This document shows positions 33,233-41,742 of a DNA stretch of 64,000 bases, piece by piece. The notes under the pieces were generated by a model, which was not told where the DNA came from, made no database searches, and saw nothing but the letters and a program-made list of their open reading frames with translations. Both the position numbers and the translations under genes were made by a program. How positions within the stretch are numbered: the first letter of the stretch is position 1; each line of letters opens with the position of its first letter. Source of the DNA: JABJOR01 sp965603075 (GTDB lineage: Bacteria; Pseudomonadota; Alphaproteobacteria; Rhodospirillales; Casp-alpha2); contig CBFDBO010000016.1 of NCBI GenBank assembly GCA_965603075.1, positions 11,000 through 74,999 of the forward strand, given 5' to 3'.

Positions 33233-36200
33233 CGCATCAGCATGAACCGGGTGTTCCAATTTGTTGATCATTTCTTTTGGCACAACCTGCCACATATTTT
33301 TTTCGGTTCTGTCCCAATTAATCAACAGATGTTCAGCAAAGCCTGATTGGGTATGTTTGACATGTTGTCCGATCAGAACCTTAAGGACATCCCGCCAATA
33401 GCTGGTCTCGATGCGTTGATAAATCACGGTGTCATCATTAACGCGGTATTGGAATTGATCATCGGGGTCATAGATGAAAGCCATTCCCCCGGTCATTCCC
33501 GCACCAAAGTTAGCACCAACATTGCCCAAGATTGTAACGATTCCACCGGTCATGTATTCACAACCATTAGAACCACACCCTTCAACAACGGCGGAAGCAC
33601 CAGAATTACGGACACAGAACCGCTCACCGGCTTGACCCGCTGCATAGAGTTTTCCGGCCGTTGCACCGTATAAGACGGTGTTGCCAATAATGGTATTCTT
33701 ATTACTTTTAAGCGGGCTTGAAACTTGGGGCCGGATAATAATCGTACCGCCCGATAGACCCTTGCCGACATAATCATTGGCATCGCCAAAGACTTCTAGG
33801 GTTAAACCCTGTACGGCAAACGCGCCCAGTGATTGCCCCGCTGAGCCGCGTAACTTCACCGTCAAATGATTGGCTTCCAACCCCGTCATACCAAACTTAC
33901 GGACGATGGCGGAACTGGTCCGGGTGCCGACCGCCCGGTGGGTGTTTTGGATTGTGTAGGTCAATTGCATTTTTTCAGATTGATCCAACATCGCCGCCGC
34001 ATCGATTAGAATTTGCGCGTCCAGTGTATCGGGCACTTCATTGCGCCCTTCTAGTGAACAGTAGCGCGGGAAGCCGCCGGCGTCGGCTTGGGCGAGCAAT
34101 GCATTAAGATCTAAATCGTCCAGATCATCATGGCCACGGCTGACCTGACTTAATAAATCCGATCGACCAATGATTTCATCGAGCGTTGCAAAGCCTAGCT
34201 CAGCCAGAATTTCCGAAACCTCTTCGGCGATGAATGAGAATAAATTAACCACGGCTTCCGGGGTGCCCATAAACTTGGCGCGTAAAGTCTCATCTTGGGT
34301 GCAAACACCTACGGGGCACGTGTTGGAATGACATTGACGCACCATGATACAACCCATAGCGATCAGGGACGCGGTGCCAATGCCAAATTCTTCCCCCCCC
34401 AGCATGGCGGCGATAACCACATCACGCCCGGTCTTGATACCACCATCAACGCGCAGCTTAACCGTATGACGTAAACGGTTTAGGGTCAGCACCTGATTGG
34501 CTTCTGCAAGCCCCATTTCCCAAGGAAGTCCTGCATGTTTGATAGAGCTTTGCGGGCTGGCCCCGGTGCCACCATCATGGCCAGAGATCAAAATCACATC
34601 GGCTTTGGCTTTTGCAACACCCGCTGCAATGGTACCGACACCGGAACGCGCGACCAATTTCACACAAACCTTGGCATCTGGATTAATCTGTTTCAGATCG
34701 TAAATTAACTGTGCCAAATCCTCGATGGAATAAATATCGTGGTGGGGTGGGGGCGAAATTAATGTAACACCCGGTGTGGAATGGCGAAGTTTAGCAATCG
34801 TAAAGGTAACCTTTTCGCCGGGCAGTTGCCCGCCTTCACCGGGTTTGGCCCCTTGGGCCATTTTGATCTCGATTTCGGAACAGTTATTGAGATATTCCGC
34901 CGTGACACCAAACCGACCAGAGGCCACCTGTTTGATGGCGCTTGATGGATTGTCGCCATTGGGGCGTGGTTTATAGCGTTCAGGGTCTTCGCCGCCTTCA
35001 CCGGAATCCGACTTGGCACCAATACGGTTCATGGCAATGGAAAGCGTTTCGTGCGCCTCGATGCTGAGCGCCCCCAGCGATATACCCGGTGCCACCAGAC
35101 GCCTGCGGATTTCAGTGATGGACTGAACGTCCTCTACAGAAATGGCTGCGCGTTTGCTTTTAAAGCCCAATAAATCGCGAAGGTAAATTGGGTCACGGTC
35201 ATTAACGCCGGACGCATATTTCATATAGGTGCTGAAAGATTCTGTCTTTACGGATTCTTGTAAGATATGGATCAGCTTGCCATCATGACCATGGCGCTCA
35301 CCGCCGGCCCGAAAGCGATAGAACCCACCAACGGAAAATGGAATTTGTTCTGACTCGAAAGCTTTGGCATGTTGTTTGGTCACTTTATTGGCAATACCCG
35401 AAATACCGATGCCAGAGATGCGTGAGGACATGCCGGGGAAAAATTCTGCGACCAGCGCCCGGCTTAAACCAACGGCTTCGAAATTACAGCCGCCCCGGTA
35501 AGAGCTGATTATACTGATGCCCATTTTTGACATGATCTTAAGCAGCCCTAAATCAACCGCCGTGATGTAATTGGTAATGCAGGTGTTCAGCGATTGATCG
35601 CCAAACAAACCGCGACCATGGCGCTCGATAATAGAATCTTCCGCCACATAAGGATTAACCGTTGTTGCCCCAACACCGATTAAAACGGCGAAATAATGGA
35701 CCCCAAAACATTCAGCCGAGCGCACATTAATGGATGTGAAAGTACGCAGGCTCTGGGCGATTAAATGGGTGTGCACACCCGCTGTTGCCATAATCATGGG
35801 AACCGGGGCGTTTGTTTCTGAGATGGCTTGATCGCTGAGAATTAAGTGCGTGCGACCACCGCGAACCGCATCTTCGGCTTCTTGGCGAATGCGATTGAGC
35901 GCCTGACGTAAACCATCGGCGCCTTCGGATGCTTTGAACGTACAATCGATTTCTGCGACACCTTCGCCCAGATATTTTCTGACCGTCTCGAACGTGGTAT
36001 TGGACAGAACCGGGCTATCAAGTTGTAGCGTTTCGCATTGGTCGCCTTCTTCGGCGAGAATATTGTTCAGGTTTCCAAAACGGGTATTAAGCGACATGAC
36101 CTGACGCTCTCGTAAACTGTCGATCGGTGGGTTTGTGACCTGACTGAACGCCTGTCTAAAGAAGTGATGTACCCCGCGGTAATTATCCGACAGCACAGCA

Positions 36201-37777
36201 AGCGGTGTGTCATCGCCCATGGAACCAATGGCTTCTTTACCGATCTCGGCCATAGGGTGGAGGATCAATTCCATATCTTCCATGGTCTGGCCAAAGCTTT
36301 GCTGGCGGCGCTTAAGCTGTTCATTGCTGAACAAGCGTTTGGGGATGAGCTCGGTTTGGTTTTTATCACCATTATTGGCGTGCAAGGTATCAAGCGTGAT
36401 CACACCATCGATCCATTCGGCGTAGGGTTGCTCGCTTGAAAGGAAATCTTTCATTTCTTGATCGTGGAATAATTTACCTTCGATCAGATCAATCCCCATC
36501 ATGCCACCGGGACCAAGGGCGCCTTTTTCGATAATCTCGGACTCGTCAATCTCCACCATACCGGTTTCTGATCCGACAATTAATAAACCATCTTTGGATA
36601 TGGAATAGCGGATCGGGCGCAGACCATTACGATCAAGCCCGGCCATTATCCAACGACCATCGGTCGCGCAAATTGCTGCTGGTCCATCCCATGCTTCCAT
36701 GACGGTGTAACAATAGGAGAAGAAATCTCGGTGGGCATCGGGCATGGTTTGGTTTTGCCCAATGGATTCAGGGATTAATAATGCTTTGACGGAGGGCGCG
36801 GAACGTCCCGCCCGGCACATGACCTCATAGACCGCATCAAGGGCGGCTGAATCGGAACTGTCGGGTTGAATGATTGGTTTGATATCATCAATAGAATTCG
36901 CAAAAACCGGGCTTTCCATTTTGGGCTCGTGCGCCATCATCCAACGGGTATTACCGGTGACCGTATTGATCTCGCCATTATGGGCCAGCATCCGAAACGG
37001 TTGTGCCAATCGCCACGTGGGGAAGGTGTTGGTGGAATAACGCTGATGATAAAGCGCAAAGCTCGATATAAATTTATCATCCAGCAGATCGGGATAAAAT
37101 TCTGACAACTGTTCGGCTAGGAACATGCCTTTGTAGATAATTGACCGACAGCTCAGCGAGCAAATGTAAAAATCTGTAACATGAGCGGCCAGAACCCGAT
37201 TTTCGATACGGCGGCGAATAATAAATAATTCAGTTTCAAACTCTTCATCGCTTTGGTCCTTATTTCCCGCGATTAGAATTTGTTCGATCTCAGGGCGACT
37301 GGTATTGGCTTTCTCGCCGATCACCCCCACATTCAAGGGGACCTGACGCCAGCCATAAATTCTGTATCCGGCTCTGAGAATTTCGGTCTCCACAATAGAG
37401 CGGCAGGTTTCCTGTGCGCCCAAATCAGTTTTGGGCAAGAACACCATGCCTGCGGCAAGCTTTTCATCGCCGGGTTCATGGCCCGTGGCACGGACGTATT
37501 CTTTAAAGAAGTCCTGTGGAATTTCCACGTGGATGCCTGCACCGTCACCGGTTTTACCATCGGCGTCAACCGCACCACGATGCCAAAGTCGTTTTAGGGC
37601 CGCAATGCCTTTTTCCACAACCTCGCGACGGGGTTTGCCATCAATGGTGGCGATAAATCCAACACCACACGCGTCGTGCTCGTCGGCTTTGTCGTAGAGG
37701 CCGTTTTGCTGAAGATGCTCGGCGTTGGCTTTCCACTCTTTAATAAAATCAGGTGTTGGCTGTGTATATGTATTCAT
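33212..37777 (-). CDS. gltB: Glutamate synthase (NADPH) large subunit
   Basis: Transfers the amide of glutamine to 2-oxoglutarate, giving two glutamates; the large subunit holds the glutaminase, FMN and 3Fe-4S sites. From MNTYTQPTPDF the protein has about 1521 residues. The N-terminal nucleophile Cys in EHDACGVGF (Cys37) lies after a propeptide. The FMN barrel contains GHDGGTGASPQSSIKHAG, the 3Fe-4S motif is RQCHSNTCPVGVCTQ, and the C-terminal beta-helix has GCGSNGCEYMTGG. The frame is open 159 bp further upstream into gltD, but AAGGA at about 37785 and the gltD stop point to the paired ATGs at 37780/37777. Confidence 0.96.
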   Translation of the reverse strand: MNTYTQPTPDFIKEWKANAEHLQQNGLYDKADEHDACGVGFIATIDGKPRREVVEKGIAALKRLWHRGAVDADGKTGDGAGIHVEIPQDFFKEYVRATGHEPGDEKLAAGMVFLPKTDLGAQETCRSIVETEILRAGYRIYGWRQVPLNVGVIGEKANTSRPEIEQILIAGNKDQSDEEFETELFIIRRRIENRVLAAHVTDFYICSLSCRSIIYKGMFLAEQLSEFYPDLLDDKFISSFALYHQRYSTNTFPTWRLAQPFRMLAHNGEINTVTGNTRWMMAHEPKMESPVFANSIDDIKPIIQPDSSDSAALDAVYEVMCRAGRSAPSVKALLIPESIGQNQTMPDAHRDFFSYCYTVMEAWDGPAAICATDGRWIMAGLDRNGLRPIRYSISKDGLLIVGSETGMVEIDESEIIEKGALGPGGMMGIDLIEGKLFHDQEMKDFLSSEQPYAEWIDGVITLDTLHANNGDKNQTELIPKRLFSNEQLKRRQQSFGQTMEDMELILHPMAEIGKEAIGSMGDDTPLAVLSDNYRGVHHFFRQAFSQVTNPPIDSLRERQVMSLNTRFGNLNNILAEEGDQCETLQLDSPVLSNTTFETVRKYLGEGVAEIDCTFKASEGADGLRQALNRIRQEAEDAVRGGRTHLILSDQAISETNAPVPMIMATAGVHTHLIAQSLRTFTSINVRSAECFGVHYFAVLIGVGATTVNPYVAEDSIIERHGRGLFGDQSLNTCITNYITAVDLGLLKIMSKMGISIISSYRGGCNFEAVGLSRALVAEFFPGMSSRISGIGISGIANKVTKQHAKAFESEQIPFSVGGFYRFRAGGERHGHDGKLIHILQESVKTESFSTYMKYASGVNDRDPIYLRDLLGFKSKRAAISVEDVQSITEIRRRLVAPGISLGALSIEAHETLSIAMNRIGAKSDSGEGGEDPERYKPRPNGDNPSSAIKQVASGRFGVTAEYLNNCSEIEIKMAQGAKPGEGGQLPGEKVTFTIAKLRHSTPGVTLISPPPHHDIYSIEDLAQLIYDLKQINPDAKVCVKLVARSGVGTIAAGVAKAKADVILISGHDGGTGASPQSSIKHAGLPWEMGLAEANQVLTLNRLRHTVKLRVDGGIKTGRDVVIAAMLGGEEFGIGTASLIAMGCIMVRQCHSNTCPVGVCTQDETLRAKFMGTPEAVVNLFSFIAEEVSEILAELGFATLDEIIGRSDLLSQVSRGHDDLDDLDLNALLAQADAGGFPRYCSLEGRNEVPDTLDAQILIDAAAMLDQSEKMQLTYTIQNTHRAVGTRTSSAIVRKFGMTGLEANHLTVKLRGSAGQSLGAFAVQGLTLEVFGDANDYVGKGLSGGTIIIRPQVSSPLKSNKNTIIGNTVLYGATAGKLYAAGQAGERFCVRNSGASAVVEGCGSNGCEYMTGGIVTILGNVGANFGAGMTGGMAFIYDPDDQFQYRVNDDTVIYQRIETSYWRDVLKVLIGQHVKHTQSGFAEHLLINWDRTEKNMWQVVPKEMINKLEHPVHADAVKALRA

Positions 37778-37781
37778 CATC

Positions 37782-39206
37782 TTATCCTTGTGCACCTGTA
37801 TTAATATAGTGGTGGATGGCTTCGGCGGCTTCGCGGCCATCAAGTATCCCCCAAACCACGAGCGACGCGCCGCGCACGATATCTCCGGCGGCAAATATAC
37901 CGGGCAGGGCGGACATCCGACTGGCGGGATCGACGTCAATGGTGCCCCAATCCGTCACGGGTAATGCGCTCTCGCCAAAGAGCGTGGGCAGGTCTTCGGC
38001 GTCGAACCCCAAAGCCTTGATCACCATTTCGCTTTCCAAAATAAAACTGGAATCCTCAACGGGTTCGGGTGATTGACGACCCGATGCATCGGGTGCACCC
38101 ATGCGCATTTTATGGGCGCGAACCCCGGTGATGGTGGTATCGCCCAAAAATGCTTCTGCTGCTGCCCGCCAGATAAATTCAATACCTTCTTCTTCGGCGT
38201 TGGTAACCTCGCGCAATGATCCCGGCATGTTGCGGCGGTTACGACGGTAAAGACATTTAACCGACTTGGCCCCTTGACGAATGGCGGTGCGGACACAATC
38301 CATGGCCGTGTCGCCGCCGCCAATAACCACGACGTTTTTATCTTTGGCATTCAACGTGCCATCTTCATAGGCAGCGACACGATCGCCCAACCCGGTTTGG
38401 TTCGAGGCGATTAAGTAATCAAGAGCTTGATGGATACCGCCCAGACCGCTGCCCGGAGCGGCAAGTTCGCGGGCTTTGTAAACCCCCGTGGCGATAAGCA
38501 CGGCGGCATGCTTGGCGCGCAATTCAACAAGGCTGGCATCGCGACCCACGTCGAAGTTTTGGTGGAAGGTAATACCGCTGTCTTCCAATAGTTTTGTGCG
38601 ACGGGTAACCACGTCTTTTTCCAATTTGAAATTGGGGATGCCGTATATCAACAAGCCACCGGCCCGGTCATAGCGGTCGTAAATATGAACTTGATAACCT
38701 TTGCGCCGTAACATATCGGCGGCGGCTAACCCCGCAGGACCCGCACCGATGATACCAACGGATTGATCAAGCTCTTGGCGGGGATTAGGCCCTTTGACCC
38801 AATCATTTTCCCACGCCGTGTCGGTGATATGTTTTTCAATGGCACCGATGGTGATGGTGGTGTGACGGGATTGTTCCAATACGCACGACCCTTCACACAA
38901 ACGATCTTGCGGACAGATGCGACCGCAAATCTCCGGGAAGGTGTTGGTCGCTTGTGAAATTTCATAGGCTTCTTGCACACGCCCTTCGGCGTTTAATCGC
39001 AGCCAATCGGGGATGTTATTTTGCAAAGGGCAATGGATTTGGCAATACGGAATGCCGCATTGCTCGCAACGTGATGATTGTTCGGTGGCGGTCTCAAGGG
39101 TAAAGGGGGCATAAATCTCACCAAAATCCTCGCGCCGCTGTTCAGCGTCCCGCTTGTCTGGCATTTTAGCCTCAAAATCTACAAATCGTTGCATTTGATC
39201 TGGCAT
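37782..39206 (-). CDS. gltD: Glutamate synthase small subunit
   Basis: Passes electrons from NADPH to GltB through FAD and 4Fe-4S clusters. The 474-residue protein starts MPDQMQRFVDFEAKMP. It has the N-terminal cysteine motifs CEQCGIPYCQIHCPLQN and CGRICPQDRLCEGSC, the FAD site GIIGAGPAGLAAADML, the NADPH site VVVIGGGDTAMD and a terminal AAGDIVRGASLVVW. GAGGGAAG before the ATG is a strong ribosome site. Its stop lies 1-5 bp from the gltB start, so the two are coupled. The gltD-gltB order is upstream to downstream on the minus strand. Confidence 0.96.
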   Translation of the reverse strand: MPDQMQRFVDFEAKMPDKRDAEQRREDFGEIYAPFTLETATEQSSRCEQCGIPYCQIHCPLQNNIPDWLRLNAEGRVQEAYEISQATNTFPEICGRICPQDRLCEGSCVLEQSRHTTITIGAIEKHITDTAWENDWVKGPNPRQELDQSVGIIGAGPAGLAAADMLRRKGYQVHIYDRYDRAGGLLIYGIPNFKLEKDVVTRRTKLLEDSGITFHQNFDVGRDASLVELRAKHAAVLIATGVYKARELAAPGSGLGGIHQALDYLIASNQTGLGDRVAAYEDGTLNAKDKNVVVIGGGDTAMDCVRTAIRQGAKSVKCLYRRNRRNMPGSLREVTNAEEEGIEFIWRAAAEAFLGDTTITGVRAHKMRMGAPDASGRQSPEPVEDSSFILESEMVIKALGFDAEDLPTLFGESALPVTDWGTIDVDPASRMSALPGIFAAGDIVRGASLVVWGILDGREAAEAIHHYINTGAQG

Positions 39207-39453
39207 GTTACTTCCCTCTTAAGCCTAGCTAATCTTCAGCGCACTCCCCCGAATGAATGGTTATACGGGGCGTTCCATTATTGTGTATTAAGCCAGCACG
39301 TTATTGCCGGGAGGTATGTATGCCCATAAGTCAGCAAAATTGCAACAACAATAAGGGCAGTAATATTGACCTAATTGTAAAAAATTCCTTGATAATTCTT
39401 CAAGTCGTTACGGGGCGTGATAAATTTCACCCAAAACCAATCAATGTTAAAAA

Positions 39454-39482
39454 CAATTTAGTACCGTTTTGGTACTAAATTG
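39454..39482. promoter_or_regulatory. Perfect 12-bp inverted repeat upstream of gltD
   Basis: CAATTTAGTACC and its exact complement flank a 5-base GTTTT spacer. On the minus strand the hairpin is followed by TTTTT, so it could act as a terminator or attenuator about 250 bases before gltD. As DNA it could equally be an operator for a dimeric regulator of gltBD or uppP. Confidence 0.6.
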
Positions 39483-39530
39483 AGGGCTGGGCAGTCTGAA
39501 TCTGCATGTTATAAGGATGGACAGAATAAT

Positions 39531-39570
39531 TTTCAGTTGCTTTAAATGGCTTTAAATGGCTTTCAGTGAT
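39531..39570. repeat. Degenerate 10-bp tandem repeat before uppP
   Basis: Four consecutive decamers TTTCAGTTGC, TTTAAATGGC, TTTAAATGGC, TTTCAGTGAT. The central two are identical. The array ends about 20 bp before the uppP start. Confidence 0.75.
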
Positions 39571-39590
39571 TTTTAGGGAGTTTGTGGCGC

Positions 39591-40397
39591 GTGCCTATTC
39601 TACATTTAGTGGTATTAGCCGTTGTGCAGGGCATAACAGAGTTTCTTCCCATCAGTTCATCGGGTCATTTGGTGCTGGTTCCCATCTTCGCCGGTTGGCC
39701 CGATCAAGGTATCCTTATGGATATCGCCGTCCATGTGGGAACACTTGGCGCTGTGCTCGTCTACCTCAGCCGTGATATCTGGGGCATCGTCGGGGGCGTT
39801 TTTAATGTGATGCGGGGCCGCTCCGATGACAAAGCGATTTTGGCGGTTTATATTGTCGTCGCCACGTTACCCTTAATCGCTGCGGGGTACTTTCTTAATA
39901 AGTACTATCCAGAAGGCTTCCGTAGCATCGAAATCATCGGTTGGACAACTTTGGGCTTTGGTCTTTTCCTCGCCCTTACGGATTGGATGGGTATGACCCT
40001 GCGTCGCCTAGAGCACATCCGGTTTTTAGATGCCGTGATTATTGGCCTGTTCCAAATCCTAGCCTTAATCCCAGGTACCAGCCGTTCCGGGATCACAATT
40101 TCAGCGGCGCGGTTATTGGGTATTGAACGCTTCGATGCAGCCCGGTTTTCCATGCTGCTTTCGATCCCCGCCATTCTGGGGGCCGGAACATTAAAAGGCT
40201 TGGAGCTATACGAGAGCGGTAACGCCGAGGTCACCACCCAAGCCATCATGGCGGCGGGTATGGCCTTTATCGCGGCCTTAATCGCCATTGCAATTATGAT
40301 GTCGTGGTTACGCCGATCAACCTACGCCCCCTTTGTTTTATACCGGATCGCTTTGGGTGTGGTCATATTGGCGGTTGCTTACGGCTTTATTGACTGA
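39591..40397 (+). CDS. uppP: Undecaprenyl-diphosphatase (BacA type)
   Basis: Dephosphorylates undecaprenyl diphosphate to recycle the lipid carrier for peptidoglycan and other envelope polymers; also known as bacitracin resistance protein. The 268-residue inner-membrane protein starts MPILHLVVLAVVQG and carries both active-site signatures: ITEFLPISSSGHL and PGTSRSGITI. About eight helices are apparent. The GTG at 39591 is chosen over the TTG at 39582 because AGGGAG lies ten bases upstream and the family begins at this residue. A strong terminator follows. Confidence 0.95.
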   Translation: MPILHLVVLAVVQGITEFLPISSSGHLVLVPIFAGWPDQGILMDIAVHVGTLGAVLVYLSRDIWGIVGGVFNVMRGRSDDKAILAVYIVVATLPLIAAGYFLNKYYPEGFRSIEIIGWTTLGFGLFLALTDWMGMTLRRLEHIRFLDAVIIGLFQILALIPGTSRSGITISAARLLGIERFDAARFSMLLSIPAILGAGTLKGLELYESGNAEVTTQAIMAAGMAFIAALIAIAIMMSWLRRSTYAPFVLYRIALGVVILAVAYGFID

Positions 40398-40418
40398 GCC
40401 CTTTTCAATTGAACAGAT

Positions 40419-40452
40419 AAACCCCGAAACACGGTAATATGTTTCGGGGTTT
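40419..40452. terminator. Bidirectional terminator after uppP
   Basis: A 13-bp perfect stem AAACCCCGAAACA / TGTTTCGGGGTTT with an 8-base loop, about 20 bp after the uppP stop. It can also end the convergent DUF1127 transcript. Confidence 0.9.
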
Positions 40453-40508
40453 AAATTTGACTATCACTTGTAAGTCTATGGGTGGCAAGACGGTCATTCT
40501 GCAATCCG

Positions 40509-40676
40509 TCAAAATCTAGTATACCCGATGTCACGTAGAACACGCTCTGGTAAATTTTGTAAATCACGCGTGGTTCTTGCACCGGCAGTCTTACCGTTTT
40601 TAATATAGCGGATGGGTCGTGGTTGCGAACGGCAACTGATCATCGGCCCAATGAAATCAAATATATTCATCAACAT
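40509..40676 (-). CDS. DUF1127 (YjiS-like) microprotein
   Basis: A 55-residue reading frame: ATG at 40676, stop at 40511-40509. GGAG lies seven bases upstream of the ATG. The C-terminal half, with DLQNLPERVLRDIGYTRF, matches the DUF1127 pattern of a short amphipathic helix ending LxDIGxTR, and the middle is basic. Such Arg-rich microproteins in Alphaproteobacteria include RNA-binding proteins tied to phosphate, sRNA or stress regulation (for example CcaF1 in Rhodobacter). It is transcribed divergently from the adjacent LysR gene, which may control it. Confidence 0.8.
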   Translation of the reverse strand: MLMNIFDFIGPMISCRSQPRPIRYIKNGKTAGARTTRDLQNLPERVLRDIGYTRF

Positions 40677-40810
40677 TGTCTTTCTCCTTCAGTGTCATTG
40701 TTGTCTTGAAGATAGAATAGACAATCCTTTTAAAAATGATAATATACAAAATAAATAACAGCTTATTGCAAATAACAGGACAATCTTATTAAGTTCTTCA
40801 GGGGAGAATA

Positions 40811-41716
40811 ATGCGACTGTTTACCGCCATGCAGGCATTCTTAAAAGTGGCAGAGCTAAAAAGCTTCGCCGCCGCCGCCCGTGATTTAGGGGTCTCAACC
40901 TCTTCGATCAGCCGTCATGTTATCGATTTGGAAGACGATCTGGGGGTACGTTTAATAAACCGGACCACAAGACGGCTTAGCCTGACGGAAGCCGGCGAGA
41001 ACTACACCGAGCGGGCAAAAGTCTTGATGGAAGATTTAGACGATTTGCATAACGAGACCCAAGAGCAACATAGCTCGCCCAGTGGTCGGTTGCGGGTAAC
41101 GGCAAGCCTGACGTTCGGCGAAACGTGGGTGGTTAAAATATTGCCCGAATTTTATAGACTGTATCCGGATGTTTTTGTTGAACTTGAGCTGACGGACCGG
41201 ATCGTTGATTTGGTGGAAGAAGGTTTCGATGTGGGCATTCGAACCGGGGGCTTAAAAGATAGCTCCATGATCGCTCGAAAGCTGATGGATTTAAATTATA
41301 TCGTTTTTGCTTCGCCCGACTATTGCAAGAAGAATGGAAAACCGAACCACCCCGATGACTTAAAGCAGCACTGCTGCATTCAATATTTGCAAACCAACCA
41401 CCGTAAGGATGATTGGTGGTTTGATATCGATGGTAAAGAGGTCTGGCTGGGCATCAAAGGCGTTATCGCGGTAAACAATACTTGGGCCGTCCGTGAATTA
41501 GTATATAGCGGCATGGGCATTGCCTATGGTCCAGAATATGTTGTGAAAGAAGATATCGACGCGGGTAAATTGATCCGGTTATTGCCCGATTATGAAGGCT
41601 CCGCCGATCCCATCCACGCGCTCTACCCCCATAAAAGGCACCTGTCGAGCAAAGTCCGCGTGTTTATGGATTATCTTATGACGTGTACGGATATCCCGCC
41701 TGATATTAGCTTGTAG
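40811..41716 (+). CDS. LysR family transcriptional regulator
   Basis: A 301-residue regulator with an N-terminal winged helix (FAAAARDLGVSTSSISRHVIDLED) and a C-terminal substrate-binding domain of the AaeR/DsdC-like type (RLRVTASLTFGETWV, EEGFDVGIRTGG). GGGGAG precedes the ATG. LysR proteins usually regulate a divergent neighbour; here that would be the DUF1127 gene across a 134-bp AT-rich region containing two AAATAACAG direct repeats. The inducer is unknown. Confidence 0.9.
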   Translation: MRLFTAMQAFLKVAELKSFAAAARDLGVSTSSISRHVIDLEDDLGVRLINRTTRRLSLTEAGENYTERAKVLMEDLDDLHNETQEQHSSPSGRLRVTASLTFGETWVVKILPEFYRLYPDVFVELELTDRIVDLVEEGFDVGIRTGGLKDSSMIARKLMDLNYIVFASPDYCKKNGKPNHPDDLKQHCCIQYLQTNHRKDDWWFDIDGKEVWLGIKGVIAVNNTWAVRELVYSGMGIAYGPEYVVKEDIDAGKLIRLLPDYEGSADPIHALYPHKRHLSSKVRVFMDYLMTCTDIPPDISL

Positions 41717-41742
41717 TTTTAAACGCTAATTTTAAACACCAA
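41717..41742. repeat. 13-bp tandem duplication across the yejF stop codon
   Basis: Adjacent copies TTTTAAACGCTAA and TTTTAAACACCAA. The second contains the TAA stop of yejF (41732-41734, minus strand), so the end of the gene was duplicated into the short convergent gap between the LysR gene and yejF. Confidence 0.78.

Larger units (their letters stand above)
39207..39590. other. Divergent regulatory region between gltD and uppP
   Basis: These 384 bases hold no gene that I can support. They contain the gltD leader and promoter, a perfect 12-bp inverted repeat (39454-39482) and a degenerate 10-bp tandem repeat directly before uppP (39531-39570). The composition is AT-rich. TTGACC at about 39367 could be a -35 element for uppP, but no good -10 is spaced correctly. 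Confidence 0.5.

Noticed and set aside
37781..37939. Extended N-terminus of gltB
   Set aside because: The frame is open into gltD, but the extra 53 residues are gltD antisense-like sequence. The ribosome site and the family start (propeptide then EHDACGVGF) place the start at 37777-37780.
40740..40800. AAATAACAG direct repeats before the LysR gene as a defined LysR operator
   Set aside because: Only half of each unit matches and there is no T-N11-A dyad that I can place confidently, so it is mentioned as context only.
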